NCBI GenBank assembly: GCA_038233815.1 | Contig: JBBSVE010000006.1 | Coordinates: forward strand, 1-41,050 | From: JBBSVE01 sp038233815 | GTDB lineage: Bacteria > Pseudomonadota > Alphaproteobacteria > Rhodobacterales > Rhodobacteraceae | Direction of reading: 5' to 3' | Length of the DNA stretch: 41,050 bases | In this document: positions 8,391 to 17,482 of the stretch, piece after piece | Position numbering within the stretch: the stretch's first letter is position 1 | How the letters are laid out: every line of letters begins with the position of its first letter | Position numbers and translations under genes: made by a program | Notes under the pieces: model-generated | Told to the model about the DNA's origin: nothing | The model's database searches: none | What the model saw: the letters and a program-made list of their open reading frames with translations, nothing else

Positions 8391-8890
8391 GGCAGGGGCC
8401 GCTCCGCCTCCCCCTCGGGCATCAGGAAATGCCCGGTGGCCTGCGCGAAAAGCCGCGCGCGGTTGTCCTGCCAGGCCTCGACATGGACCGACGCATAGCG
8501 TCGGCCCGATCGGTTCACACGCGCGCGGGCATAGGCGTCGCGCGGCAGGCCGGAGCGAAGATAGTCAACCGTGAAGTCGATGGTCTTGGGCAAACGCAAC
8601 GCGGCGGGTGTCTCGCCGCCCTCCATCCGGTCCCAATGCAGGGTCCATGCCAGCCCGATGATCGCCGTCACCTCCAGAAACGCGGCGATGGCGCCGCCGT
8701 GGAGCGCGGGGATCGCCGGATTGCCGATCAGGCGGTCCGCGAACGGCAGGACGGCCGTCAGCTCATCCCCGCGCCGATCAAAGAGGATGCCGAGAAACCC
8801 CGCGTAGGGAACGCCTTCCACGAGGCTGCGGAGTGCTGCGTCCCGCCGTTCCTTCACGACCTGCACGGGTTCGGGGGTGGGGCGGCTCAT
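8387..8890 (-). CDS. PaaI-type hotdog-fold acyl-CoA thioesterase, second of a pair
   Basis: Protein of 167 residues with the PaaI/hotdog thioesterase pattern. IPALHGGAIAAFLEVTA contains the HGG active-site turn, and a TIDFTVDYLRSG strand follows, as in enzymes that hydrolyse acyl-CoA esters. It lies between a second hotdog gene and a MATE gene with ATGA overlaps on both sides. It is a diverged paralogue of its upstream neighbour, with a longer N-terminus and a longer loop after the helix. The two may form a hetero-oligomer or have different acyl specificities (inference). The beta-oxidation cluster transcribed divergently makes a fatty-acyl-CoA substrate plausible. Confidence 0.83.
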   Translation of the reverse strand: MSRPTPEPVQVVKERRDAALRSLVEGVPYAGFLGILFDRRGDELTAVLPFADRLIGNPAIPALHGGAIAAFLEVTAIIGLAWTLHWDRMEGGETPAALRLPKTIDFTVDYLRSGLPRDAYARARVNRSGRRYASVHVEAWQDNRARLFAQATGHFLMPEGEAERPLP

Positions 8891-9324
8891 GTGTCCTCCC
8901 CTCCCCCGGCGTTCTGGAACGTGAAGGCGCCGGTGGCGGTGGCGACCGGGCGGGCGGTATCGTCGTCCACCGCCGTCGCGCGCACGAAGGCCACGGTGCG
9001 GGTGACGTGATAGCATTCTGCCTTCGCCCGGATGCGCTGGCCCGGGGTCGCGGCCCGCATGTAGTCGATCCGGAGGTCGATGGTCGCGGTGGCAGGCGGC
9101 GCCGAGGGGTGGCTCAGCACCGCCGCCCCGCTCGCCATGTCCATCAGCGCGGAAACGGCACCGCCATGGATGACGCCCGTGGCCGGGTCGCCGACGAAGC
9201 GCGCGTCGTAGGGCATGGAGAGGGTGGCCGTCCCCTCCCCCAGCGCCTCCAGCACCATGCCCAGCGCCTGCGCGTGGGGAATGGCCGCGACGAACTGGCG
9301 GGCATTGTCCAGACGGTCGGACAT
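8887..9324 (-). CDS. PaaI-type hotdog-fold acyl-CoA thioesterase, first of a pair
   Basis: Compact hotdog protein of 145 residues. The active-site segment is TGVIHGGAVSALMDMASGAA, with HGG and the acidic residue on the following helix, and the strand ATIDLRIDYMRAATPG follows. It should hydrolyse acyl-CoA thioesters in the cytoplasm. It is the first gene of a minus-strand operon of thioesterase, thioesterase and MATE, divergent from the acyl-CoA dehydrogenase gene with 228 bases between. Sharing this intergenic region with beta-oxidation genes suggests common control (inference). Confidence 0.85.
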   Translation of the reverse strand: MSDRLDNARQFVAAIPHAQALGMVLEALGEGTATLSMPYDARFVGDPATGVIHGGAVSALMDMASGAAVLSHPSAPPATATIDLRIDYMRAATPGQRIRAKAECYHVTRTVAFVRATAVDDDTARPVATATGAFTFQNAGGGEDT

Positions 9325-9510
9325 CGGGGAACCTTTCTTTGCCTCCCTTCCTTGCCGCGCATGGGGCCGCGCCGCAAGGGCGGGTGCCGGCATCCCGCGC
9401 TTGATGGGCGGAAACGACGGTCCCGGCGCCGGAGCGGCGGGAAAGACGCACCCTTCCGGCACCGCGCGCTCTGGTAAGGACGGGCGCGCGACCACATCTG
9501 AAGATCGACC

Positions 9511-9533
9511 GGCGCGGGCAATCCCCCCGCGCC
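9511..9533 (+). promoter_or_regulatory. Hairpin in the leader of the acyl-CoA dehydrogenase gene
   Basis: A perfect 8-bp inverted repeat, GGCGCGGG (9511-9518) and CCCGCGCC (9526-9533), encloses a 7-base loop. It ends seven bases before the AGGAG ribosome site at 9541-9545. No T-run follows, so it is not an intrinsic terminator. It could stabilise the mRNA or modulate initiation. GC-rich DNA produces such repeats by chance fairly often. Confidence 0.3.
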
Positions 9534-9552
9534 GAGCCAGAGGAGAGACGCC

Positions 9553-11322
9553 ATGCCGAGCTACATCCCGCCCATTCAGGACATGCAGTTCCTCCTCCAC
9601 CACGTCCTCGACGTCCCGGCGCAGGACATTCCGGGTTACGGCGATCTCGACGCGGAGGTGACGGCGGCGATCCTCGGCGAGGCGGGAAAGCTCGCGCGCG
9701 ATGTCCTCCAGCCCCTGAACCTCCCTGGCGACCGGGAGGGGTGCCACATGGAGAACGGCGTCGTGCGCACGCCTGCGGGCTTTCGTGCCGCATTCGATGC
9801 GATGCGGGACGGCGGCTGGACCGCGCTCGACTGCGACCCGGCCTACGGGGGTCAGGGCTTGCCCTACCTGATGAACACCGCGGTGGGGGAGATGTTCGTC
9901 GCCGCCAACATGGCGTTCGACATGTATCAGGGCCTGACCCACGGCGCCTATTCCGCGATCCTCGCGCATGGCACCGAGGCGCAGAAGGCGACGTGGCTGC
10001 CCAGGCTGGTATCGTGCGAATGGACCGGCACGATGAACCTGACCGAACCGCAATGCGGCACCGACCTCGGCCTGATGCGCACCAAGGCCGAACCGGAGGC
10101 GGACGGCAGTTACCGGCTGACCGGGCAGAAGATCTTCATCTCCTCGGGCGAGCACGATCTGGCAGACAATATCATCCATCTGGTGCTGGCCCGTGCCGCG
10201 GGCGCGCCCGACGGGATCAAGGGCGTGTCGCTTTTCATCGTGCCGAAGGTTCTGGTGAACGAGGACGGCACCCTGGGGGCCAGAAACGCCGTCAGCGCGG
10301 GTGCGCTGGAGGACAAGATGGGCATCCACGCCAACGCGACCTGTGTGATGAACTACGACGGCGCGACGGGCTGGCTTCTGGGCGATCTCCACAAGGGGAT
10401 GCGGGCGATGTTCACGATGATGAACGAGGCGCGGCTCGGCGTGGGGCTTCAGGGCTACGCGGTGGCGGTGGCCGCGCATCAGAACGCGGTGGTCTATGCC
10501 AAGGACCGCCTGCAGGGCCGCGCGGTGACAGGGGCGCAGAACCCGGACGGGCCCGCCGATCCGATCATCGTGCATCCCGACATCCGCCGCAGCCTGATGG
10601 ACCAGCGGTGTTTCGTCGAGGGCGCACGCGCCTTCACCTTCTGGGGCGCGCATTTGATCGACCGCTCCAAGCGCACCGGAGACGCGGCGGCGGACGGGCT
10701 GATCTCGCTTCTGACGCCCGTCCTCAAGGGGTTCCTGACCGACAAGGGGTTCGAGACGGCGGTGGCGGCGCAGCAGGTCTTCGGCGGGCATGGCTATGTC
10801 GAGGAGTGGGGCATGAGCCAGTTCGTCCGCGATGCCCGGATTGCGATGATCTACGAGGGCGCTAACGGGATTCAGGCGCTCGATCTGGTGGGGCGCAAGC
10901 TCGGGCTCGACGGCGGCCGGCACATGATGGCGTTCCTCGCGATGGTGAATGAAGCGGCCCGCGACGACGATCCGCGGATGGCGGGCATCGCAGGGCCCCT
11001 CGGGGCGGCGGCGGCGGACATGGAGGCGGCGGCGATGTATTTCATGCAGCACGGGATCAAGACACCGGAGAATGCGCTCGCCGGGTCGTATGATTTCATG
11101 CATCTGACGGGGCATGTCTGCCTCGGCCTGATGTGGGCGCGGATGGCGAAGGCGGCCCTCAAGGCGCTCGATGCGGGCGGGGAGGATCGCGCTTTTCTCG
11201 AGGCCAAGGTCGCCACAGCGCGGTATCATGCGGCGCGCCAGTTGCCCGCGACGGCGCTCCACCGCGCGCGGATCGAGAGCGGGGCGGAACCGGTCATGGC
11301 GCTCGGCGCCGAAGCGTTCTAG
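9553..11322 (+). CDS. Long-form acyl-CoA dehydrogenase (FadE/DmdC-like)
   Basis: FAD-dependent dehydrogenase of 589 residues that introduces the alpha-beta double bond into an acyl-CoA. It is longer than classical 380-residue enzymes because of a C-terminal extension, like the group that includes DmdC of roseobacters. Visible features are the acyl/FAD-binding MNLTEPQCGTDLGLMRT, KIFISSGEHDL, and the C-terminal IYEGANGIQALDL, where Glu435 sits at the catalytic base position. The AGGAG ribosome site at 9541-9545 fits the ATG. It starts an apparent operon with a secreted protein, a GST, thiolase and FadB-like enzyme, so it probably supplies the first step of beta-oxidation. A specific role in methylmercaptopropionyl-CoA breakdown cannot be decided here. 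Confidence 0.88.
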   Translation: MPSYIPPIQDMQFLLHHVLDVPAQDIPGYGDLDAEVTAAILGEAGKLARDVLQPLNLPGDREGCHMENGVVRTPAGFRAAFDAMRDGGWTALDCDPAYGGQGLPYLMNTAVGEMFVAANMAFDMYQGLTHGAYSAILAHGTEAQKATWLPRLVSCEWTGTMNLTEPQCGTDLGLMRTKAEPEADGSYRLTGQKIFISSGEHDLADNIIHLVLARAAGAPDGIKGVSLFIVPKVLVNEDGTLGARNAVSAGALEDKMGIHANATCVMNYDGATGWLLGDLHKGMRAMFTMMNEARLGVGLQGYAVAVAAHQNAVVYAKDRLQGRAVTGAQNPDGPADPIIVHPDIRRSLMDQRCFVEGARAFTFWGAHLIDRSKRTGDAAADGLISLLTPVLKGFLTDKGFETAVAAQQVFGGHGYVEEWGMSQFVRDARIAMIYEGANGIQALDLVGRKLGLDGGRHMMAFLAMVNEAARDDDPRMAGIAGPLGAAAADMEAAAMYFMQHGIKTPENALAGSYDFMHLTGHVCLGLMWARMAKAALKALDAGGEDRAFLEAKVATARYHAARQLPATALHRARIESGAEPVMALGAEAF

Positions 11323-11411
11323 TCTTGCGCGCAGCACGCCCGCGATCCAGCGCCCGCCCGGCCGGACGACGGATGCGATCCGACCCACCGCCCAGTCCCG
11401 GAGCGACCGCC

Positions 11412-11960
11412 ATGACCCGACTGCCCGCACTCCTCCTCGCCGCGACCCTGTCGTTCGGACCGCCTGTCGCGGCTTTCGCACAGGCGATCACGGAACCGGA
11501 CAAGGCCGCGATCCAGTCGCGCGTCGACGCGTTCGACGCGGTGATGCGGGCGGGGCAGATGGGGAACACGATCGACTTCGTGCCGCCCGCCATGCTCGAC
11601 GTCATGGCCGCGAAGTTCGACATCACCGCCGACCAGCTGCGCGAGGCGACGAAGGCGCAGATGGGGGCCATGACCGATCAGGTGAGGATTGACGATTTCG
11701 CCATGGACCTTGGCTCCGCGACCTATGCCGTGACGCCAGACGGCAAGGTGGGCTACGCGCTGATCCCCACGACCACCGTGATGACGGTCGAGGGGGGCGG
11801 CAAGATGAAAGGCTCCTCGCAGACGCTGGCGCTTCAGGATGGCGGGACATGGTATCTGATGCGCATCGACGACGCGAGCCAGGCCGACATATTGCGCGAA
11901 ACCTATCCCGCCTTCGAGGGCGTGGAGTTCCCCGAGGGCTCCATCGAGGCGATCCAATAA
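11412..11960 (+). CDS. Secreted protein of unknown function in the beta-oxidation cluster
   Basis: A 182-residue protein whose first 23 residues form a clear Sec signal peptide (MTRLPALLLAATLSFGPPVA with an AFA-Q cleavage). The mature part has a helical start (PDKAAIQSRVDAFDAVMRAG), a MLDVMAAKF segment, and a beta-rich second half ending in WYLMRIDDASQADILRETYP. I do not recognise a named family. The layout resembles small periplasmic domains of unknown role. It sits 90 bases after the acyl-CoA dehydrogenase and just ahead of the GST gene on the same strand, so it is probably co-transcribed. Its start has a GGAG site nearby. Confidence 0.72.
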   Translation: MTRLPALLLAATLSFGPPVAAFAQAITEPDKAAIQSRVDAFDAVMRAGQMGNTIDFVPPAMLDVMAAKFDITADQLREATKAQMGAMTDQVRIDDFAMDLGSATYAVTPDGKVGYALIPTTTVMTVEGGGKMKGSSQTLALQDGGTWYLMRIDDASQADILRETYPAFEGVEFPEGSIEAIQ

Positions 11961-11973
11961 TGGGAGTACTGCG

Positions 11974-12609
11974 GTGACGGCGGATCTTTATTGCTTCGGC
12001 GAGTCGGGCAGCGCCTACAAGGCCGCGCTGACGCTCACGCTGGCGGAGATGGACTGGCAGCCGATCTATGTCGATTTCTTCAACGGCGGCGCGCGGACGG
12101 ATGAGTTCCGCGCGCTCAACGAGATGGCCGAGGTTCCGGTGCTGGTCGACGGCGACGTGGTGCTGACGCAATCGGGCGTGATTCAGGACTACGTCAGCTC
12201 CAAGACCGGCAAGCTTGGTGGACGCTCGGCGGCGGAACGGCGCGAGGTGCTGCGCTGGATGTTCTGGGACAACCACAAGCTGTCGGGGGTGATCGGATCG
12301 ACCCGCTACCTGATGAACTTCCTGCCCGAGGACAAGCGACCCGAAGGCGTGATCCCGTTCCAGCAGGGACGGCTTCGGGCCGCCTACGCGGTCCTCGACC
12401 GCCATCTGAAGGGGACGGACTGGATCGTGGGCGATCAGGTCGGTCTCGCAGACCTCGCCTGCTGCGGTTATCTCTACTACCCCGAGCCGTTCGGGTTCAC
12501 GCGCGCGGACTGGCCCCATATCGACCGCTGGCTCGACGCGATCGCGGCCCTTCCCGGCTGGAAGGCGCCCTATGACTTGATGCCCGGCAATCCGTCCGAC
12601 CGGGCGTAA
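11974..12609 (+). CDS. Glutathione S-transferase family protein
   Basis: Cytoplasmic two-domain GST of 211 residues. The N-terminal thioredoxin-like half (DLYCFGESGSAYKAALTLTL) has a serine/cysteine-rich turn at the usual catalytic position. It also has the EVPVLVDGDVVLTQSGVIQDYV segment with the cis-proline and the glutathione-binding acidic/serine pair. The all-helical C-terminal half contains the GDQVGLADLACCGYLYY family box. The start is GTG at 11974, 14 bases after the preceding stop, with a GGGAG site at 11962-11966. Its place within beta-oxidation genes suggests conjugation or isomerisation of a reactive acyl intermediate or by-product (inference). Confidence 0.85.
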   Translation: MTADLYCFGESGSAYKAALTLTLAEMDWQPIYVDFFNGGARTDEFRALNEMAEVPVLVDGDVVLTQSGVIQDYVSSKTGKLGGRSAAERREVLRWMFWDNHKLSGVIGSTRYLMNFLPEDKRPEGVIPFQQGRLRAAYAVLDRHLKGTDWIVGDQVGLADLACCGYLYYPEPFGFTRADWPHIDRWLDAIAALPGWKAPYDLMPGNPSDRA

Positions 12610-12618
12610 GGAGGTCCC

Positions 12619-13830
<1,212 letters not shown>

Positions 13831-13947
13831 CGGGATCGACAGTCACGCAGGATGCCCGGACGGGACGAGCGCGTTCCACCCTTTTCATTCGGAGCGGGGG
13901 CGTGGCGCACACCGGCCCGCTCGACCTTTCCGCGAAAGGACGATGAC

Positions 13948-16140
13948 ATGACCGATTTCACAATGGCGACCGATGCGGAGGGCGTGGCGACGATCACGTG
14001 GGACGTCGCGGGCAAGTCCATGAATGTAATGACCGAGGCGGCGTTCGGCACGCTCGACGCGCTGATCGACGCGGCGCTGGCGGACGAGGGGGTGAAGGGC
14101 ATCATCCTCACCTCCGCCAAGAAGGATTTCGCGGGGGGGATGGACCTCAACACCCTTGCCGCCATGAAGGAGCGGGATGGCGCGCAGGGCATCTTCGACG
14201 GCGTGATGGGAATGCACGCGATCCTGCGCAAGATCGAGCGGGCGGGCATGGACGCGAAGACCCTGAAGGGCGGCAAGCCGGTCGTTGCGGCACTTCCGGG
14301 CACCGCGCTCGGGATCGGGCTGGAACTGGCGCTGGCCTGCCACCGGATCATCGCCGCCGACACCCCGCGCGCGAAGATCGGCCTGCCGGAGATCAAGGTC
14401 GGGATCTTCCCCGGTGCGGGCGGCACGACGCGGCTGGTGCGCAAGATGGGCGTGATGATGGCGGCTCCCCTCCTGCTGGAGGGCAAGCTTCACGATCCGA
14501 AGGGTGCCAAGGCCGCGGGCGTGGTCGATGAGGTCGTGCCGCCGGAGGCGCTGCTCTCGCGCGCGAAGGCGTGGGTGCTGGCGGTGACGGACGCCGATCT
14601 CGTGAAGCCGTGGGACGCGAAGGGCTACAGGATGCCCGGTGGCACGCCCTATTCGGCGGCCGGATTCATGACCTATGTGGGCGCCTCGGCGATGGTCATG
14701 GGGCGGACGTTTGGCGTCTATCCGGCCGCGAAGGCGCTGATGTCGGCGGTCTATGAGGGCGCGCTGGTGGGCTTCGATCAGGCGCTCAGGATCGAGGCGC
14801 GATGGTTCACGGGCATCCTGATGAATCCCTCCTCGGGTGCGATGATCCGCAGCCTCTTCATTAGCAAGGAGGCGCTCGACAAAGGTGCCGTGCGCCCCGA
14901 CCTGCCCGATGAGACGGTGCGCAAGCTGGGCGTCATCGGCGCGGGCATGATGGGGGCGGGGATCGCCTATGTCTCCGCCAAGGCCGGGATCGAGGTGGTG
15001 CTGATCGACGCCTCCCAGGACGCCGCCGACCGGGGCAAGGCATGGTCGGCAGGCGTTCTCGACAAGGGCATCGCGCGCAAGGCGGGAACCGAGGCGGGCA
15101 AGGCCGAGGTTCTGGGCCGGATCAGCGCGACCGCCGATTACGGCGCGCTCACGGGCTGCGATCTTGTGGTGGAGGCGGTGTTCGAGGATCCCGGCGTCAA
15201 GGCGGAGGTCACGCGCCGGGTCGAGGCGGTGGTGGGGGCGGACTGCATCTTCGCCACCAACACCTCCACATTGCCGATCGGCGATCTGGCGGGGGCCAGC
15301 ATGCGCCCCGACCAGTTCATCGGCATCCACTTCTTTTCCCCCGTGGACCGGATGATGCTGGTGGAGATCATCCGCGGCACCGACACCGGCGACCGCGCGG
15401 TGGCCAAGGCGCTCGATTTCGTGCGCCAGATCCGCAAGACCCCGATCGTGGTCAACGACGCGCGCTTCTTCTACGCCAACCGCTGCATCCTGCCCTACAT
15501 CAACGAAGGCATCCGCATGGTCGCCGAAGGGGTGGAACCGGTGCTGGTCGAGAATGCGGCGAAGCTCGTGGGCATGCCGCTCGGCCCGTTGCAGCTGGTG
15601 GACGAGATCTCCATCGAGTTGGGCGTGAAGATCGCGCAGGCCACGAAGGCCGCGATGGGGAACGCCTACCCGGACGCGGAGGTCGACGCGGTGATCTTCC
15701 CGATGGCGGAGCAGGGCCGGATGGGCCGCAAGTCCGGCTCCGGCTTTTACGCCTACGACGACAAGGGCAAGCGGCAGGGCCTCTGGCCGGACCTGGCGGA
15801 CCTCTACCCGGTGGCGGAGGATCAGCCCGAGCTTACCCATGTCCAGCACCGCCTTCTGATGGCGCAGGTGCTGGAGGCGGTGCGCGCGCTGGAGGACGGT
15901 GTGCTGATGGACGTCCGCGAAGGCGACGTGGGTGCGATCCTCGGCTGGGGCTTTGCGCCCTGGACGGGGGGGCCGCTGTCGTGGCTCGACATGATCGGCG
16001 CGGCCCGGGCGGTGGAAATCTGCGACGGGTTGGAAGCGGCGCACGGCCCGCGGTTCCGGGCACCCGCCCTGCTGCGCGACATGGCGGCGAAGGGGGAAAC
16101 GTTCTACACCCGCTTCGCGCCGGGCCGGAAGGCCGCCTGA
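13948..16140 (+). CDS. Fused enoyl-CoA hydratase/3-hydroxyacyl-CoA dehydrogenase (FadB/FadJ-like)
   Basis: Multifunctional beta-oxidation protein of 730 residues. Residues 1-300 are a crotonase (hydratase) domain with a LPGTALGIGLELALAC oxyanion segment and a LPEIKVGIFPGAGGTTRL active-site loop carrying the catalytic glutamate. From about residue 326 begins an NAD-binding 3-hydroxyacyl-CoA dehydrogenase domain (LGVIGAGMMGAGIAYVS), with IGIHFFSPVDRMMLVEI and GRKSGSGFYAY farther on. The ATG at 13948 has an AAAGGA site at 13935-13940. The frame is open upstream to 13852, but that part looks non-coding. The thiolase gene lies 117 bases upstream. The stop is only four bases from the convergent Hint gene. 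Confidence 0.92.
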   Translation: MTDFTMATDAEGVATITWDVAGKSMNVMTEAAFGTLDALIDAALADEGVKGIILTSAKKDFAGGMDLNTLAAMKERDGAQGIFDGVMGMHAILRKIERAGMDAKTLKGGKPVVAALPGTALGIGLELALACHRIIAADTPRAKIGLPEIKVGIFPGAGGTTRLVRKMGVMMAAPLLLEGKLHDPKGAKAAGVVDEVVPPEALLSRAKAWVLAVTDADLVKPWDAKGYRMPGGTPYSAAGFMTYVGASAMVMGRTFGVYPAAKALMSAVYEGALVGFDQALRIEARWFTGILMNPSSGAMIRSLFISKEALDKGAVRPDLPDETVRKLGVIGAGMMGAGIAYVSAKAGIEVVLIDASQDAADRGKAWSAGVLDKGIARKAGTEAGKAEVLGRISATADYGALTGCDLVVEAVFEDPGVKAEVTRRVEAVVGADCIFATNTSTLPIGDLAGASMRPDQFIGIHFFSPVDRMMLVEIIRGTDTGDRAVAKALDFVRQIRKTPIVVNDARFFYANRCILPYINEGIRMVAEGVEPVLVENAAKLVGMPLGPLQLVDEISIELGVKIAQATKAAMGNAYPDAEVDAVIFPMAEQGRMGRKSGSGFYAYDDKGKRQGLWPDLADLYPVAEDQPELTHVQHRLLMAQVLEAVRALEDGVLMDVREGDVGAILGWGFAPWTGGPLSWLDMIGAARAVEICDGLEAAHGPRFRAPALLRDMAAKGETFYTRFAPGRKAA

Positions 16141-16144
16141 GGGC

Positions 16145-16690
16145 TCAGGGACCGTCCCCGTCCCGGCGGCCCAGCGCCGATCCCACCTCGCGCGCCATCA
16201 GGAGGGCCATTGCCTCCACCCCTCCCGCCCCTTGCAGGGCGCGGGACGCGTTGGCGCTGTGGCCATGGCAAAGGAGCGCCAGTCCCGATCCCGCGATGAC
16301 CCTCTCCGTCCCTGCGAAGAGGAGCCGGAAGACGGTCGCACCCTCCGGCGGGCAGACGCGCGCGATACCGCGCAGCGGCGGCAACAGGGCCGCGGGCAGG
16401 ACCGGGCCGGAGGCGCAGGCCACGATCACGCACTGCCGGGGCGTGAGCATCAGCGGCTCGGCATTGCCCAGCGCCCCGGCGGGCACCCGGACCGGCCAGA
16501 GCGCCGGACGCTGCCGGAGCCGCATGAAGGCGCCCGACATGATCCCCGTCAGCGATACCGCGCCGTCCAGGCCGCAGACGCTGTCGCCCGCGCGCAGGTG
16601 CTCCACCGCCCGCCAGCCAGCAGGCGTGGCGACGCTTGTCCCTGCAAAGAGACCGTCCAGCATCAGGGGACAGGCGGTCTGGCGGGGCAT
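16145..16690 (-). CDS. Hint-domain (Hedgehog/intein-type) protein without the catalytic cysteine
   Basis: Protein of 181 residues from the ATG at 16690. It starts with the Hint fold block GLFAGTSVATPAGWRAVEHL followed by RAGDSVCGLDG, and later has ALWPVRVPAGALG and LMLTPRQCVIV, as in a family common in Rhodobacterales. In active Hint domains a cysteine precedes the first strand; here leucine occupies that place, so self-splicing or cleavage is unlikely. A longer frame begins with TTG at 16798, overlapping the sulfotransferase stop, but no start candidate has a good ribosome site. It lies last in a minus-strand gene row. Function unknown; relatives are often found on secreted or surface proteins. 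Confidence 0.72.
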   Translation of the reverse strand: MPRQTACPLMLDGLFAGTSVATPAGWRAVEHLRAGDSVCGLDGAVSLTGIMSGAFMRLRQRPALWPVRVPAGALGNAEPLMLTPRQCVIVACASGPVLPAALLPPLRGIARVCPPEGATVFRLLFAGTERVIAGSGLALLCHGHSANASRALQGAGGVEAMALLMAREVGSALGRRDGDGP

Positions 16691-16794
16691 TGCAGTCCGG
16701 GATAGGGCGGCGCATCGACTGTCATACTGGCCGCACGGCGCGACCGGATCAGCCCAATTTGAAGGCGGGACCGTGCCATTTCCCGCGCATTCGA

Positions 16795-17466
16795 TCAATC
16801 ACGGGGCAGCACCGCGTCCCCGAACCCGTAGCCGAACCGCGCGATGTCGGGGGCACAGAGCCGCGCCACGAGGTCCGCATCGGCATCGGAGAAATGGCCG
16901 CGCCAGTCCGGGTCGCGCAGGCTTCGGTTGGCGGGGGCGATGGGGGCAAGACGAAACCCCAGATGCGCTTCGAATGGGGCAAGATCGTCGGTCAGATGCT
17001 CGAGCCTCAGCCACGCCGTGCAGCGCAAACGGCCCGTCGCGTCGCGCATGTAAGCCTCAGCCGGCCAGCGGATCAGGCGGGCCTGCGTGTCGGGGTGATT
17101 GAGGAAGGTGCTGAAACTCGTGGCCCGCGCCAGCGTCACGGACGGATGATCGAACCCTTGGGCGCGCAGCCAGTGATAGGTGCTGACCAGCCGGTCCCAC
17201 GGATTGCGCACCAGCGTCAGGATGAAGCATCCGTCGAGAAACTCCGCATCCGCCAGCCCGTCCAGATCGGCCAGCGTCGCGTGTTTCCAGAGCCGCCCCC
17301 GTGCGGTCAGGCCCTTCTGCCGGTGCGTCCGCGCGCGCGCCTTCGGCGTGTCGCCGATCAGGATGTCGTCGCGGGCCGCGCGCGCCTCCAGCGCCAAGGT
17401 GAGGGCGGTGCCGCCGGTCTTCGGGATGTGGATGAAGATGTAGCGCCGCGCGCGCGACAGGATCAT
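16795..17466 (-). CDS. Sulfotransferase family 2-type protein
   Basis: Protein of 223 residues with both PAPS-binding motifs of sulfotransferases. The 5'-phosphosulfate loop is FIHIPKTGGTAL (residues 11-22). The 3'-phosphate site is TLVRNPWDRLVSTY (84-97). Such enzymes transfer sulfate from PAPS to carbohydrates or other acceptors. The PAPS donor could come from the fused ATP sulfurylase/APS kinase encoded at 26383-28089 (inference). It starts 16 bases after the dehydrogenase gene and is followed by the Hint gene. The acceptor is unknown, and no glycosyltransferase or polysaccharide genes lie nearby. Confidence 0.83.
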   Translation of the reverse strand: MILSRARRYIFIHIPKTGGTALTLALEARAARDDILIGDTPKARARTHRQKGLTARGRLWKHATLADLDGLADAEFLDGCFILTLVRNPWDRLVSTYHWLRAQGFDHPSVTLARATSFSTFLNHPDTQARLIRWPAEAYMRDATGRLRCTAWLRLEHLTDDLAPFEAHLGFRLAPIAPANRSLRDPDWRGHFSDADADLVARLCAPDIARFGYGFGDAVLPRD

Positions 17467-17482
17467 GCGCGGCGCCCGAGGC

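Noticed and set aside
9511..9533. Hairpin as an intrinsic terminator
   Set aside because: No T-run on either strand after the stem and it lies inside a gene leader; kept only as a possible leader structure.
13852..13947. N-terminal extension of the FadB-like enzyme
   Set aside because: The extra 32 residues (PGRDERVPPFSFG...) lack family similarity and the ATG at 13948 has a good ribosome site.
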